Source: Roseovarius arcticus
Lineage (GTDB): Bacteria; Pseudomonadota; Alphaproteobacteria; Rhodobacterales; Rhodobacteraceae
Reading direction: 5' to 3'
Assembly: GCF_006125015.1 (NCBI RefSeq)
Contig: NZ_SZZN01000001.1
Location: 62,001-126,000 of the forward strand
DNA length: 64,000 nt
The position numbers were made by a program, and so were the translations under genes. Shown here piece by piece: positions 42,324 to 52,467 of the stretch; position 1 is the stretch's first letter; each line of letters begins with the position of its first letter. The notes below the pieces were generated by a model. That model was not told the DNA's origin and ran no database searches. It saw nothing but the letters and a program-made list of their open reading frames with translations.

Positions 42324-43484
42324 TTACGCTCTTACCTCCACGCCCCACTCAACGCGCCCGATTCCCACCATCCGCGCCAGCCTGCACAGTTCGCCTTCCA
42401 GCCGCGCGGCACGGGGCGCGGGCCAGCGTATGCCCCGCTCCGGCCAAAAGCCCGTGACGCGCAGCCAGCCTGCCTTGCGATCCGCCTTCAGCTCGATCCG
42501 CCCGACAAAGCGGTCGCCCTCCAGCAGCGGATAGACGTAGTAGCCCCAGCGCCGTTTTTCGGCAGGCACGAACATCTCGTTCACGTATTCAAATCCAAAG
42601 AGCCGCTTGAGCCGCGCCCGGTCGCGCACAGCCGGATCGAACGGGTTGAGGATGCGCAATCGGGCGGTAGGGGCGGGCAGGGCGGCGAGGCGGTCCTCAA
42701 TATCGGACGGGGCCAGCGCTGGGCGCAACACTCCGTCGGCGCCAGTGACCTGCACCTCGCGCGCGCCGCACCTCGCGGCCCAATCGCGCGCCTCGCTGGC
42801 GTCCATAGCGGCCCAAAAGCGTTGGACTTCGCCGCAGGTTGCGATGCTTAACTTATCCAGCGCCGCATCGCATAGCGCATCCACGCAGGCAAGATCATCG
42901 GCCTCTGCATGTTCCTGCGAGGGAAAAACGCGGTGTGCCAAATCGTAAAACTTCACAAAATTTGTGCGCTTGCAGGTTGCCAGATCCCCGGCATACCACA
43001 TCTGGTCCAGTGCCTTTTTATGCGGCGGGCGCGCCCACATCTCGCGGCTTGCGGCCTTGGTGTCGAACGCGTGGGTCGAGAGCGGCCCTTCGGTCTCAAT
43101 GCGGGCGCGAACGGCGGCAATTTCGGCGCGGCCCAGCCCCGAGCGATACCATTCGCCCTGCGCTTTTTGGCCCATGCGGGCGAATTGGCGACTCCAATGC
43201 GGCAGTACTTCCATCGGGATCAGGGATGCATCATGAGTGAAATGCTCAAACAGATCGCGCCCCAGCAGCGGCCACAACATCCCCTCGCGGTAGTTCGGAT
43301 TGCGTGACCATAGGATGTGATTATGTGCGCGCGTCACGTTGCGGATCGTGTCAATCTGCAGGAAGCCGATCTGCCGGATCAGCGCCATCACGTCAGGCCG
43401 CCCCGTACCGATTTCAGCGAGTCCGTTGGTCCAGAGCCACAAACGGCGCGCCTCGCGATTGCCGATGATGAGCCCATCACTCAC
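42324..43484 (-). CDS. AlkX/YcaQ-like winged-helix DNA glycosylase
   Basis: A 386-residue HTH_42-superfamily protein. The catalytic QxD motif of the AlkX (YcaQ) branch is Gln43-Ile44-Asp45 in 'IGFLQIDTIRNV'. Further family blocks are 'HNHILWSRNPNYR', 'HDASLIPMEVLPHW' and 'LLEGDRFVGRIELKADRKAGWLRV'. AlkX enzymes unhook DNA interstrand crosslinks. The start is a GTG at 43484. It stands alone between tRNA-Leu and an unknown periplasmic protein. Confidence 0.82.
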   Translation of the reverse strand: MSDGLIIGNREARRLWLWTNGLAEIGTGRPDVMALIRQIGFLQIDTIRNVTRAHNHILWSRNPNYREGMLWPLLGRDLFEHFTHDASLIPMEVLPHWSRQFARMGQKAQGEWYRSGLGRAEIAAVRARIETEGPLSTHAFDTKAASREMWARPPHKKALDQMWYAGDLATCKRTNFVKFYDLAHRVFPSQEHAEADDLACVDALCDAALDKLSIATCGEVQRFWAAMDASEARDWAARCGAREVQVTGADGVLRPALAPSDIEDRLAALPAPTARLRILNPFDPAVRDRARLKRLFGFEYVNEMFVPAEKRRWGYYVYPLLEGDRFVGRIELKADRKAGWLRVTGFWPERGIRWPAPRAARLEGELCRLARMVGIGRVEWGVEVRA

Positions 43485-43508
43485 AGTGTCGCACTCATAG
43501 CGCTGCGC

Positions 43509-44330
43509 TCACGGGGTGCTAAGCTGGATCAGCGCCTCGTTCAGGTCGCGCCCCTCTAGGGTTAAAACCGCCTCAAGAAACACCCGGCCTGCAAGGCAGG
43601 CGTCGCGATTGCTGGCTTTGTCCAGATTGGCAAAGCTACGCATCACCGCCGCGCCATCGGGGCGGGCTGCTATATAGCGCGTGAGCACATCGAATATCAT
43701 CGCTTCGGCGCGTGCAGCGCGCTCTTGTGTCATGCGGGCCGGGCCGCGCGACGCGCCCAACTGGGCCGCGCGTAACTGGATGCGATAGTAATTGCGCAGC
43801 CCTTCGACATTCAGGCGCGCCGCGACGCGCGCTGTCTCTTCGGCCATGCGGTCAGGGGACAATTTTCCACTAACGGCGCGCCCGCAGACGGAAGGCGACA
43901 TGCCGCCCAGAACCGCCTGCTCGACCAAGTAATAATAGCGCAGATCGCGTAGCGGCAGATGCCCCAAACCTTGATCAATAACGCTCCACAACAGGCCCTG
44001 CGCCCGCGCTATCGGGACGCGGGCGCCATCGCGGACCGCCAGAACCCGGTCGGCGATATACCCTGCAATGACGGGATCTTGCAGCATGTCGGCGGCGTGC
44101 TGTGTCGCCAGATCCAGCTTTTCACCCGCGAATCCCAGCGCAGATAGATCGGCGCGCACTTCGCCCTCTTGGTGCAAGCGCCCCAGCAGGCGGATCAGAT
44201 CAGCGCGGCTGACCTCCTGCTGCGCGCCGGATTGTGCATGGGCTGCACCCGGGATGGCCACGTTCATTGACGCAGCGCTTCCCAGCGTCCAAAGCATCGC
44301 CGCAAATAATTTGATCGTCACCTGCTGCAC
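43509..44330 (-). CDS. Secreted protein of unknown function
   Basis: A 273-residue protein starting with GTG behind AAGGGAG. Residues 1-32 form a signal peptide ending 'GAAHA-QS'. The rest is helical and rich in Ala, Arg and Leu, with 'SRADLIRLLGRLHQEGEVRADLSALGFAG' and 'LPLRDLRYYYLVEQAVLGGMSP'. Two cysteines (about residues 149 and 254) could form a disulfide. I do not recognise a family. It lies upstream of, and divergent from, panB. Confidence 0.7.
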   Translation of the reverse strand: MQQVTIKLFAAMLWTLGSAASMNVAIPGAAHAQSGAQQEVSRADLIRLLGRLHQEGEVRADLSALGFAGEKLDLATQHAADMLQDPVIAGYIADRVLAVRDGARVPIARAQGLLWSVIDQGLGHLPLRDLRYYYLVEQAVLGGMSPSVCGRAVSGKLSPDRMAEETARVAARLNVEGLRNYYRIQLRAAQLGASRGPARMTQERAARAEAMIFDVLTRYIAARPDGAAVMRSFANLDKASNRDACLAGRVFLEAVLTLEGRDLNEALIQLSTP

Positions 44331-44550
44331 GATGGGGCTCCCTTGTTTCGACTGTTTGCTGCGCCCCTAATATAGGCACAGCTTTGCGAGCCACCACCCC
44401 TAGTGGTTTGGCGCGCATGTGCAAGCAGACCGGCGGATCGCTGCCCGTGGCAGAAGGGAGCGGATAATGTTGCAGAGCAAGAGAGCGGTGGAATTCGTCC
44501 GCGATCCTTGCTAGGCATCGCCGCATCGCAGCAACTTCGAGGCACGCCAG

Positions 44551-45378
44551 ATGAGCGCCACCGCCCGCAAGACAGCCCCGCTTCCCTCCGATATCCGCGC
44601 CATGAAGGGCGGCGCGCCCATTGTCAGCTTGACCGCCTATACCACGCCGATGGCGCAGATAATGGACGCCCATTGCGATTTTGTGCTGGTCGGTGACAGT
44701 GTCGGCATGGTGCTGCACGGCCTGCCGTCGACCACCCTCGTCACGATGGATATGATGATCATGCACGGCCGCGCCGTTGCGCGCGGGCTGGACAAGGCGA
44801 TGCTGGTCATCGACATGCCCTTCGGCAGCTACGAAGAGGGGCCGGCGCAAGCGATGCGTAACGCCGCCCAACTGATGCGCGAGACAGGCGCAGCAGCGGT
44901 CAAGCTGGAGGGCGGCGCGCATATGGCCGAAACCATCGCGTTTCTCACGGCGCGGGGCGTGCCCGTGATGGCCCATATCGGCCTCACGCCCCAATCGGTG
45001 GGCACGCTGGGCGGTTACAAGGTTCAGGGGCGCGGTGCTGCGGCCAGCGCGCTTAGTGAGGATGCCCGCATGGTGGCCGAGGCCGGCGCATTCGCGGTTG
45101 TCATCGAAAAGGTGCCAGCCAGCCTCGCCGACCGGATCACCGCAGATGTAGCGATCCCGACCATTGGCATCGGCGCGTCGCCCGGCTGTGACGGTCAGGT
45201 ACTGGTCGTCGACGACATGCTGGGCCTCTTTACCGCGTTCAAGCCGAAATTTGTCAAACGCTACGCCACTTTGGGCACGGACGGGGAGGCGGCGATTGCC
45301 GCCTATGCCGCTGACGTCCGCGCGCGTGCATTCCCTGCGCCCGAGCATACATTCGCCGACGAGACGCCCAGCGCATGA
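44551..45378 (+). CDS. panB: 3-methyl-2-oxobutanoate hydroxymethyltransferase
   Basis: A 275-residue enzyme making ketopantoate from ketoisovalerate and methylene-tetrahydrofolate. Family signatures are '[21 protein letters not shown]', '[11 protein letters not shown]', '[10 protein letters not shown]', 'AAAVKLEGG', '[11 protein letters not shown]' and '[16 protein letters not shown]'. It overlaps panC by four bases (ATGA), giving a two-gene pantothenate operon. Confidence 0.96.
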   Translation: MSATARKTAPLPSDIRAMKGGAPIVSLTAYTTPMAQIMDAHCDFVLVGDSVGMVLHGLPSTTLVTMDMMIMHGRAVARGLDKAMLVIDMPFGSYEEGPAQAMRNAAQLMRETGAAAVKLEGGAHMAETIAFLTARGVPVMAHIGLTPQSVGTLGGYKVQGRGAAASALSEDARMVAEAGAFAVVIEKVPASLADRITADVAIPTIGIGASPGCDGQVLVVDDMLGLFTAFKPKFVKRYATLGTDGEAAIAAYAADVRARAFPAPEHTFADETPSA

Positions 45379-46223
45379 CGGCCCCGATCCTGCGCAGCCG
45401 CGCCGAATTGCGCGGCATGACACGGCCTTGGCGCCTTGCGGGCGATACCATCGGCGTCGTTCCCACCATGGGCGCACTGCATGACGGCCACCTGTCACTG
45501 GTGGCGGCGGCAAAGCAGACCTGCGACCGCGTCATCGTCACGATCTTTGTCAATCCGCGCCAGTTCGGCTCGCCCGAGGATTTGGCCAACTATCCGCGCA
45601 CCGAAACTTCGGATGCCGCAAAACTGGCGCGCTTTGACGTCGATGCGATCTATGTGCCGGACGGGGATGAGATGTATCCGGATGGCTTTGCCACCACAGT
45701 CTCGGTCACAGGCCTGACCGAAGTGATGGACGGCATTCACCGCCCCGGCCATTTCGAAGGGGTTGCCACGGTCGTCGCAAAGCTCTTTGCCCAGACATCG
45801 GCAACCGATGCGTTCTTTGGCGAAAAAGACTTCCAACAGCTTCAGGTCGTGCGCCGGATGGCCCGAGATCTGGACATCGGGGTCACGGTCCACGGCTGCC
45901 CCACCATTCGCGAGATTGACGGGCTTGCCATGTCCTCGCGCAACCTGTTGCTGTCGGACCGCGCGCGCGTCACTGCGCCCGTGCTACTGGAGCAGATGCA
46001 AGCGCTTGCCGATGCCGCCATCGAGGGCCGTGATTACGCCGCCGCCCAAAGGGCATCGATCCGCGCGCTGGAGCGAGCGGGCTTCACCGGTGTCGACTAT
46101 CTTGAAATGCGTGCCAACGATGATCTGTCACTGCTTACCGCACCCATGCGGCCTGCGCGCCTCTTTGCCGCCGCATGGCTGGCAGGCGTGCGCCTGATCG
46201 ACAACATCGCTGTGGAGGGTTGA
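45375..46223 (+). CDS. panC: Pantothenate synthetase
   Basis: A 282-residue ligase joining pantoate and beta-alanine. It shows '[15 protein letters not shown]' (the HIGH-like site), '[19 protein letters not shown]', '[20 protein letters not shown]' and '[16 protein letters not shown]', all expected for PanC. It starts in the panB stop. It converges on serA 44 bases later. Confidence 0.96.
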   Translation: MTAPILRSRAELRGMTRPWRLAGDTIGVVPTMGALHDGHLSLVAAAKQTCDRVIVTIFVNPRQFGSPEDLANYPRTETSDAAKLARFDVDAIYVPDGDEMYPDGFATTVSVTGLTEVMDGIHRPGHFEGVATVVAKLFAQTSATDAFFGEKDFQQLQVVRRMARDLDIGVTVHGCPTIREIDGLAMSSRNLLLSDRARVTAPVLLEQMQALADAAIEGRDYAAAQRASIRALERAGFTGVDYLEMRANDDLSLLTAPMRPARLFAAAWLAGVRLIDNIAVEG

Positions 46224-46267
46224 AGCCCTGCGGCAGCGCAAATCCGGCCGCCGCAAAGTAAAAGGAT

Positions 46268-47863
46268 CTAGCCGATTTCAAATTGCAGCGGTTTGATCTG
46301 CTGAAAATAGCCCGTCTTTCGCAGCGCATCGATCGCGGCCTGCGGCACCGGCGCATCGACATAAAGCAGCGCGATTGCCTCACCGCCCGCATTGCTGCGC
46401 CCGAGGGTGAAGTTGGCGATGTTGACGTCGTGCGCGCCCATCGTCTCGCCCAGTGCACCGATTATCCCCGGCTCGTCGCGGTTCGTGACATATAGCATAT
46501 GTTCGCCAATTTCAGCGTCGATATTGATACCTTTAATCTGGATAAAGCGTGGCTTGCCGTCAGAGAATATGGTTCCACCGATCGAGCGTTCGCGCTTGTC
46601 CGTCACTACCGTCAGTTTAATGTAGCCCTCAAATGCGCCTGATTTGTCCTGATGGGTGGTGCTGATCTTGATGCCGCGCTCCTTGGCCACCACCGGCGCG
46701 CTAACCATGTTCACCTCGGGATTGACGGTTTTCATAATTCCCGCAACCGAGGCTGAGGTGAGCGCAGCAAGGTTCATCTGGCTCGCCACACCGTCGTAAA
46801 GGATATTGATCGCCTTGATTGGCTCGTCCGTCATCTGGCCGATGAACGCGCCCAAGTGACCTGCCAATTTGATCCACGGGCCCATTATCTTGGCCTCTTC
46901 GGCGGTGACCGACGGCATGTTCAGCGCGTTCGTCACCGCACCTGTCAGCAGATAGTCCGACATCTGTTCGGCCACTTGCAGGGCCACATTTTCCTGCGCC
47001 TCAGTGGTTGCCGCGCCTAGATGGGGTGTGCAGACCACATTGGGCAGACCGAAAAGCGGGTTTTCGGTGGCCGGCTCATTGGCAAATACATCGAAGGCGG
47101 CGCCAGCGATGTGGCCCGATTTCAGCAGGTCGGCCACTGCCTCCTCATCCACCAGACCGCCGCGGGCGCAGTTGATGATACGCACGCCTTTCTTGGTTTT
47201 CTCCAGGTTTTCGCGGCTGAGAATGTTTTTCGTCTGGTCGGTCAGGGGAACGTGCAGCGTGATGAAATCGGCGCGGGCCAGCAGATCGTCTAACTCGACT
47301 TTTTCGACGCCCATCTTGTCGGCCTTGGCCTCGCTGAGGAAGGGGTCATAGGCTATTACTTTCATCTTGAGGCCGCGCGCGCGGTCACAAACTATGCCGC
47401 CGATATTGCCCGCGCCGATCACGCCCAGCGTCTTGGCCGTCAGTTCCGTCCCCATAAAGCGGGACTTTTCCCATTTGCCTGCCTGGGTCGAGGCGCTTGC
47501 CTCGGGGATCTGGCGGGCGACGGCGAACATCATTGCGATGGCGTGCTCGGCGGTGGTGATCATATTGCCGAACGGCGTGTTCATCACGATCACGCCCTTT
47601 TTCGAGGCTGCGACTTTGTCGATGTTGTCGGTGCCGATGCCGGCGCGCGCGATGACCTTCAACTTGTGCGCGTTTTCAAGAATTTTCTCGGTAACCTTGG
47701 TGGCCGAGCGGATGGCGAGGCCGTCATAATCACCGATGATTTCGGCAAGGCGGTCCTTATCCTTGCCCACGTCGGGCTGGAAATCCACGTCGATGCCACG
47801 ATCGCGAAAGATCTGGACGGCGGTTTCAGACAGCTTGTCCGATACGAGTACTTTGGGAGCCAT
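46268..47863 (-). CDS. serA: D-3-phosphoglycerate dehydrogenase
   Basis: A 531-residue, long-form SerA with NAD-binding domain ('TLGVIGAGNIGGIVCDRARGLKMKV'), catalytic region, a substrate-interacting intervening domain and a C-terminal ACT domain ('DEPGIIGALGETMGAHDVNIANFTLGR') for serine feedback. It oxidises 3-phosphoglycerate, the first step to serine. ATG 47863 follows AAGGA; the longer reading is unlikely. It lies 60 bases after serC on the same strand. Confidence 0.96.
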   Translation of the reverse strand: MAPKVLVSDKLSETAVQIFRDRGIDVDFQPDVGKDKDRLAEIIGDYDGLAIRSATKVTEKILENAHKLKVIARAGIGTDNIDKVAASKKGVIVMNTPFGNMITTAEHAIAMMFAVARQIPEASASTQAGKWEKSRFMGTELTAKTLGVIGAGNIGGIVCDRARGLKMKVIAYDPFLSEAKADKMGVEKVELDDLLARADFITLHVPLTDQTKNILSRENLEKTKKGVRIINCARGGLVDEEAVADLLKSGHIAGAAFDVFANEPATENPLFGLPNVVCTPHLGAATTEAQENVALQVAEQMSDYLLTGAVTNALNMPSVTAEEAKIMGPWIKLAGHLGAFIGQMTDEPIKAINILYDGVASQMNLAALTSASVAGIMKTVNPEVNMVSAPVVAKERGIKISTTHQDKSGAFEGYIKLTVVTDKRERSIGGTIFSDGKPRFIQIKGINIDAEIGEHMLYVTNRDEPGIIGALGETMGAHDVNIANFTLGRSNAGGEAIALLYVDAPVPQAAIDALRKTGYFQQIKPLQFEIG

Positions 47864-47923
47864 TTTCAGCATCCTTATCAAATATGAGGGAGGGGCGGCG
47901 GGCCTACGAGGGCCCACCTGAAA

Positions 47924-49096
47924 TCATGCAGCCTGGGCGGCCAATTCGGTGTGATAGGCCCATTCGATCCATGGCATCAGCGCCTGAACGTCGGACGTCT
48001 CGACCGTTCCGCCGCACCAGATGCGCAGGCCCGGGGGGGCGTCGCGGTAGGCGCCGATGTCATAGGCAACGCCTTCGGCCTCCAGCCGTTTGGCGACTGC
48101 CTTGGCAAATGCTGCGCCGTCCGCGATCTGCGGGTCGGTGAACCGCAGACAAACCGACGTGTTGGAGCGCGTCGCCGAATTTGCCGCGAGGTTCGCGATC
48201 CACGCGTTTTCAGCGCAAAAATCCGCTATAGTGCCTGCATTGGCGTCCGCGCGGTCCATCAGGCCCGGCAGGCCGCCGACGCACTGCGCCCAATCCAGCG
48301 CCAAGAGGTAGTCCTCGACCGCCAGCATTGAGGGCGTATTAATCGTCTCGCCCTTGAATATGCCCTCGATCAATTTGCCGCCTTTGGTCAGGCGAAAAAT
48401 CTTGGGCAGTGGCCATGGGGGCGTGTAGCTCTCCAGACGCTCTACCGCGCGGGGCGATAGGACGATCATGCCATGCGCGGCCTCGCCGCCCAGCACCTTT
48501 TGCCAGCTGAAGGTGGTGACATCCAGCTTGTCCCAAGGCAGATCCTGCGCAAACGCGGCCGAGGTGGCGTCGCAAATCGTCAGGCCCTTGCGGGCGCCGC
48601 TGATCCAGTCACCGTTCGGCACGCGAACGCCAGAGGTCGTGCCGTTCCAGGTGAAAACGACGTCGTTATCCGTGTCGACGCCATTCAGATCGACAATCTC
48701 GCCATATTCGGCGGTCTTAATTTCAGCGTCCAGTTTCAGCTGTTTGACTGCGTCGGTAACCCAGCCTGCGCCAAAGCTCTCCCACGCCAGCATTTCGACC
48801 TTGCGCTGGCCAAGTAGTGACCACATCGCCATTTCGACCGCGCCGGTATCGGAAGCGGGCACAATGCCGATGCGGTAATCATCGGGGATGCCCAGCACAG
48901 CGCGGGTTCCGTCGATTGCAGCCTGAAGCCGTTCCTTGCCCACAGCAGCGCGATGGCTGCGTCCAAGCGGGGCGCCGGACAGCTTCTCCAGCGAAAATGC
49001 GGGGGGTTTTGCGCAGGGGCCGGACGAGAAGCGCGGATTACTCGGCCGCAGATCAGGTTGGCGCGCAGCGCTGCGCACGGGGTCGTTCATAGCCAT
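47924..49096 (-). CDS. serC: Phosphoserine aminotransferase
   Basis: A 390-residue PLP enzyme of the alphaproteobacterial/archaeal-like SerC type. It begins '[18 protein letters not shown]', has '[13 protein letters not shown]' and '[16 protein letters not shown]' with the PLP lysine. It converts phosphohydroxypyruvate to phosphoserine. ATG 49096 has GGAAGGA at good distance; ATG 49090 is a second choice. It heads the serC-serA pair and is divergent from serB. Confidence 0.94.
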   Translation of the reverse strand: MAMNDPVRSAARQPDLRPSNPRFSSGPCAKPPAFSLEKLSGAPLGRSHRAAVGKERLQAAIDGTRAVLGIPDDYRIGIVPASDTGAVEMAMWSLLGQRKVEMLAWESFGAGWVTDAVKQLKLDAEIKTAEYGEIVDLNGVDTDNDVVFTWNGTTSGVRVPNGDWISGARKGLTICDATSAAFAQDLPWDKLDVTTFSWQKVLGGEAAHGMIVLSPRAVERLESYTPPWPLPKIFRLTKGGKLIEGIFKGETINTPSMLAVEDYLLALDWAQCVGGLPGLMDRADANAGTIADFCAENAWIANLAANSATRSNTSVCLRFTDPQIADGAAFAKAVAKRLEAEGVAYDIGAYRDAPPGLRIWCGGTVETSDVQALMPWIEWAYHTELAAQAA

Positions 49097-49256
49097 TTAT
49101 GCTATCCTTCCAGATAAGCGCCCTTCGTTGGGGAAGGGTGTCCCGCCGCAATAGCTAGGGCGGTGCGTGCCCTTTCGCAAGCGGATAAATGGGGCTATAG
49201 CGGCGCTTCGCGAATTATTTACGACGGTTTTTATCTATAGCCCGGAGTTACCGCTC

Positions 49257-50129
49257 ATGTTTATCGCTACTCTGATTGCTGCCCCCGGCGGGCTGGAGCC
49301 TAGCCTGACGGAAAGCCTGCGCAATGCGTGGGGCGGGGGCGACATCCAGTGGCTTAGCCCCGATGAGGCAGCAGAATTCACGCTATCCGAAGTGCCGGGT
49401 AACCTGTGGAATGTGTGGGATGATCTACAAAAGCTGAGCGTTGATCTGGCGGTGCAGCCGCAGGCGGGCCGGCGCAAGGCGATGCTGCTGGCGGATATGG
49501 ACAGCACTATGATCGCGCAGGAATGCATTGATGAGCTTGCCGAAGTGGCTGGCGTTGGCGAGGCGGTGCGCGCGATCACCGCCCGCGCGATGAACGGCGA
49601 ACTGGATTTTGAAGGCGCGCTGCTTGAGCGTATGGCGCTGCTGAAAGGTCTGCCCGAGACGGTGGTAACAGACGTTCTGAACGCGAGGATTACGTATGCG
49701 CCGGGCGGCGCGGCGCTGGTCGCCACGATGCACAGCAATGATGCGCATACGGCGCTGGTATCGGGCGGCTTCACCGCGTTCACCGGGCCAGTTGCGGCGG
49801 CGCTCGGCTTTGACGAGGATCGCGCGAATGTGCTGTTGATCGAGGCGGGCGCGCTGACTGGCGACGTCGCGCGGCCCATCTTGGGGCGGCAGGCCAAAGT
49901 CGATGCGCTTGAGGAGATTACCGCACGGCTGGGCCTGAGCGCCGCTGATGTCATGGCCGTTGGTGACGGCGCAAACGATCTGGGAATGCTGGGCCGGGCC
50001 GGGGCGGGCGTCGCGCTGCATGCCAAGCCGGCCGTAGCGGCAGAATGCGACCTCAGAATTAATCACGGCGATCTGACCGCGCTGCTTTTCTTGCAGGGTT
50101 ATGCGCGGACGGAATTCGTAGATGGATGA
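49257..50129 (+). CDS. serB: Phosphoserine phosphatase
   Basis: A 290-residue haloacid-dehalogenase-fold phosphatase. The nucleophile motif is 'LLADMDSTMI' (Asp80, Asp82), then 'ALVSGGFTAFTGPVA' and 'MAVGDGANDLGMLGRAGAGVALHAKP'. It makes serine from phosphoserine. ATG 49257 is behind GGAG; the longer reading from 49167 overlaps the promoter gap to serC. With divergent serC-serA it completes the serine pathway at one locus. Confidence 0.95.
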   Translation: MFIATLIAAPGGLEPSLTESLRNAWGGGDIQWLSPDEAAEFTLSEVPGNLWNVWDDLQKLSVDLAVQPQAGRRKAMLLADMDSTMIAQECIDELAEVAGVGEAVRAITARAMNGELDFEGALLERMALLKGLPETVVTDVLNARITYAPGGAALVATMHSNDAHTALVSGGFTAFTGPVAAALGFDEDRANVLLIEAGALTGDVARPILGRQAKVDALEEITARLGLSAADVMAVGDGANDLGMLGRAGAGVALHAKPAVAAECDLRINHGDLTALLFLQGYARTEFVDG

Positions 50130-50218
50130 CATGACCGGCTTTGGGGCGTAGCATTGCCCTAGCCTGCGGGCCGCAGATCTATGGCCGCAAGGGTATCAAC
50201 CTCAAGGGAGTATGACCC

Positions 50219-50536
50219 ATGTCCAGCACATTCATGTTTGTCTTTCACGGCGGCGGCAAGCCCGAGACGCCCGAGGATTGCGATAGGGTCATGGCCGCAT
50301 GGACCGCTTGGATGACGGGCATTGGCGATGCGATGGTCGATGGCGGCAACCCTGTGGGTATGTCCAAAACAGTCGGCGAGGGCGGCGTGACGGACAATGG
50401 CGGCGCCAATCCAGTGTCAGGTTATTCCATCGTGCGCGCGGATAGCATTGATGCGGCTTGCGAATTGGCCAAAGGCTGCCCCATCCTGGAGGGTGGCAAA
50501 GGCACGGTCGAAGTGGCGGAGATCATCCAGATGTGA
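50219..50536 (+). CDS. YCII-related domain protein
   Basis: A 105-residue protein with the ferredoxin-like YCII fold. Visible features are 'FMFVFHGGG', 'MAAWTAWMTGIGDAMVDGGNPVG' and 'SGYSIVRADSIDAACELAKGCPILEGGKGTVEVAEI', as in YCII/DGPF-type proteins. Biochemical role unknown. It follows serB by 89 bases, with AAGGGAG before the ATG. Confidence 0.82.
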   Translation: MSSTFMFVFHGGGKPETPEDCDRVMAAWTAWMTGIGDAMVDGGNPVGMSKTVGEGGVTDNGGANPVSGYSIVRADSIDAACELAKGCPILEGGKGTVEVAEIIQM

Positions 50537-50565
50537 TGTGGTAGATGAGCCCCGGTAGAACGTTT

Positions 50566-51576
50566 TTAGGCTAGCAGACCTGGCGCGGGCTTAATCATTC
50601 CTGTATCGATCCCGCGCCAGTTGCGCACGACCTTGTTCATGAACATCTGCGTCGATGGATGCGCGGCGTCCAGCACACCCAGCCGCACCAGCAGCGCGGC
50701 GATGGCGCACTCTGCCCCGCGCGTGCCGCCATCTGTGACCTTCAGCGCGATGCCCAAGCCGCGTCCGGGTATGATTGCGATGAAAAATGCCTCGGCACCT
50801 GTCTTTAGCGCGACCGGCTCTTTGCAGGCGCGCATCAAGAGGGTGCAGGCGCGCCCCTCTCCGGCCACCAGATCGGGGTGCGCGATCATTGCGTCGCGCA
50901 GGCGCGCGGCGGCGCTATCGCGCAGGCTGCCGCCCTCGCGCGCCTCGGCGAAGAACGCCATCGCGCGGGCCATGCCATGCAGCGATGTCAGGAAATTCGG
51001 CGCCGAGCATCCGTCGATGCCATAGCCGGGGCTGGCCTCGCCAGTCACCTCCTCGAACGCGGCGAGGCAGGCGCGCTGCACCGGGTGATCGACCTCGACA
51101 TATTCTGGCCCAGCGCCCAGATGCTGCGCCACCGTCAGGAAGCCGGCATGTTTGCCCGAGCAGTTGTTGTGCAACTGGCATGGCTCTTCATGCGCGCGGA
51201 TCAGCGCATATGCGGCGTCCTTGTCTTCGGGCATATGGCTACCGCAGCGAAAATCAGGCTCGCTCAGACCGAGGCCAGCCAGCCATTTTGCCACCCGGTC
51301 AGTATGGATCGCCGCGCCGTTATGTGACGCGCAGGCCAGCGCCAGCTGCTCTGGCCCGAGGTTTGCTGCATCCGCCGCGCCGCTTTCGATCAGGGGCAGG
51401 GCCTGCAGCATCTTGGAGGATGAGCGCGGATAGACCTGCACATTCGGATCGCCCCACGCCTCGACGATCTGCCCGCCCGGCCCGCATATAACCGCGTGGC
51501 CCAGATGCATGCTTTCGGCTATCGGGCCGCGCCAAATTTCGGTCATGGGGACGGGGGCAGGTGCGGGATTGGACAT
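50566..51576 (-). CDS. Class 3 (Rhizobium-type, zinc) L-asparaginase
   Basis: A 336-residue asparaginase II family protein. The key residues of the Rhizobium etli type are visible: 'SSSKM' (Ser-x-x-Lys, about 52-55), the zinc-binding 'NNCSGKHAG' (Cys139, Lys142) and 'GIDGCSAPNF' (Cys190). It should hydrolyse asparagine to aspartate. ATG 51576 is preceded by only a weak ribosome site; the longer reading to 51744 has no support. Confidence 0.87.
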   Translation of the reverse strand: MSNPAPAPVPMTEIWRGPIAESMHLGHAVICGPGGQIVEAWGDPNVQVYPRSSSKMLQALPLIESGAADAANLGPEQLALACASHNGAAIHTDRVAKWLAGLGLSEPDFRCGSHMPEDKDAAYALIRAHEEPCQLHNNCSGKHAGFLTVAQHLGAGPEYVEVDHPVQRACLAAFEEVTGEASPGYGIDGCSAPNFLTSLHGMARAMAFFAEAREGGSLRDSAAARLRDAMIAHPDLVAGEGRACTLLMRACKEPVALKTGAEAFFIAIIPGRGLGIALKVTDGGTRGAECAIAALLVRLGVLDAAHPSTQMFMNKVVRNWRGIDTGMIKPAPGLLA

Positions 51577-51768
51577 AAATTCTGGCTCCGGCGATTGGCA
51601 ATGTGCGGGTTTCCGCCAATTCAATCTTTCGTTTCTGGCGCGTTCTAGGCTAGTATCGCACTGTCGAGAAGAATACCGCGATTGCCAAGCGGAAATCCCT
51701 GTGAGAAGCAGGTGGCTGGCAAGAGCGATCCAATTGAGGCTCAAGGACGGCTTGGAGGCTGCATAAGA

Positions 51769-52308
51769 ATGGCATCACACGTGACGCGCGGCGCACTGGG
51801 CGCAGCAATTACTGCATTGACGATGATCGGGTCCGGCGCGGCCCTCGCACAGGCGGCAAGCACCAATCAGGTCGCCGCTAAAACCGCATGGAGCGTGTTT
51901 ACTGAGAAAACACCTCGCGAGTGCTGGACAGTGTCGGCACCGACCGAAACGATCAATAGCAAGGGTGGCAAAGTCGTGGCTGTGCGCCGGGGCGAGATCC
52001 TGTTTATGACCTTCTTTCGACCTGATGCTGGCGTTCGCGGGCAGGTGGCGTTTACCGGTGGCTATCCGTTTGCGGATGGATCGACTGTCGGGCTGCAAAT
52101 TGGCACCGATACGTTCGAGCTGTATACCGAAAAAGAGTGGGCATGGCCGGCCAGCGCCGACGACGATGCCAAGATTATCGCAGCGCTCAAGCGCGGCTCT
52201 GACGCGGTGCTGACAGCGCGGTCGTCACGCGGAACGCAGACCAAGGATTCGTTTTCGCTGATCGGCTACACTGCCGCGATGGAAGAGGCGGCAAAGCGCT
52301 GCCAGTAG
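51769..52308 (+). CDS. Invasion-associated locus B (IalB) family protein
   Basis: A 179-residue exported protein. The signal peptide covers about residues 1-28 ('ALGAAITALTMIGSGAALAQA'). The mature part 'TAWSVFTEKTPRECWTVSAPTE' and 'GQVAFTGGYPFADGSTVGLQIG' fits IalB-like proteins of alphaproteobacteria. Two cysteines are present. Role unknown outside pathogens; probably envelope-associated. A strong terminator follows. Confidence 0.83.
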   Translation: MASHVTRGALGAAITALTMIGSGAALAQAASTNQVAAKTAWSVFTEKTPRECWTVSAPTETINSKGGKVVAVRRGEILFMTFFRPDAGVRGQVAFTGGYPFADGSTVGLQIGTDTFELYTEKEWAWPASADDDAKIIAALKRGSDAVLTARSSRGTQTKDSFSLIGYTAAMEEAAKRCQ

Positions 52309-52332
52309 CTTTCAGTTGTTTGGCATGAAGTA

Positions 52333-52361
52333 AGAGCGGTCCCCAGCGGATCGCTCTTTTT
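52333..52361 (+). terminator. Rho-independent terminator after the IalB gene
   Basis: AGAGCGGTCC (52333-52342) and GGATCGCTCT (52348-52357) pair over ten bases with one G-U wobble and a five-base loop, followed by four T residues. It lies 24 bases after the IalB stop. Confidence 0.88.
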
Positions 52362-52467
52362 CGTTGTTGAGAGGCGCATTTGCATAGCTTGCACGATGTT
52401 GCCCCCTTTGGCATTGCGCAACATATCCTATATAGGGCCGTATCCGACCCTTGAGAGGCCCGCCCAG

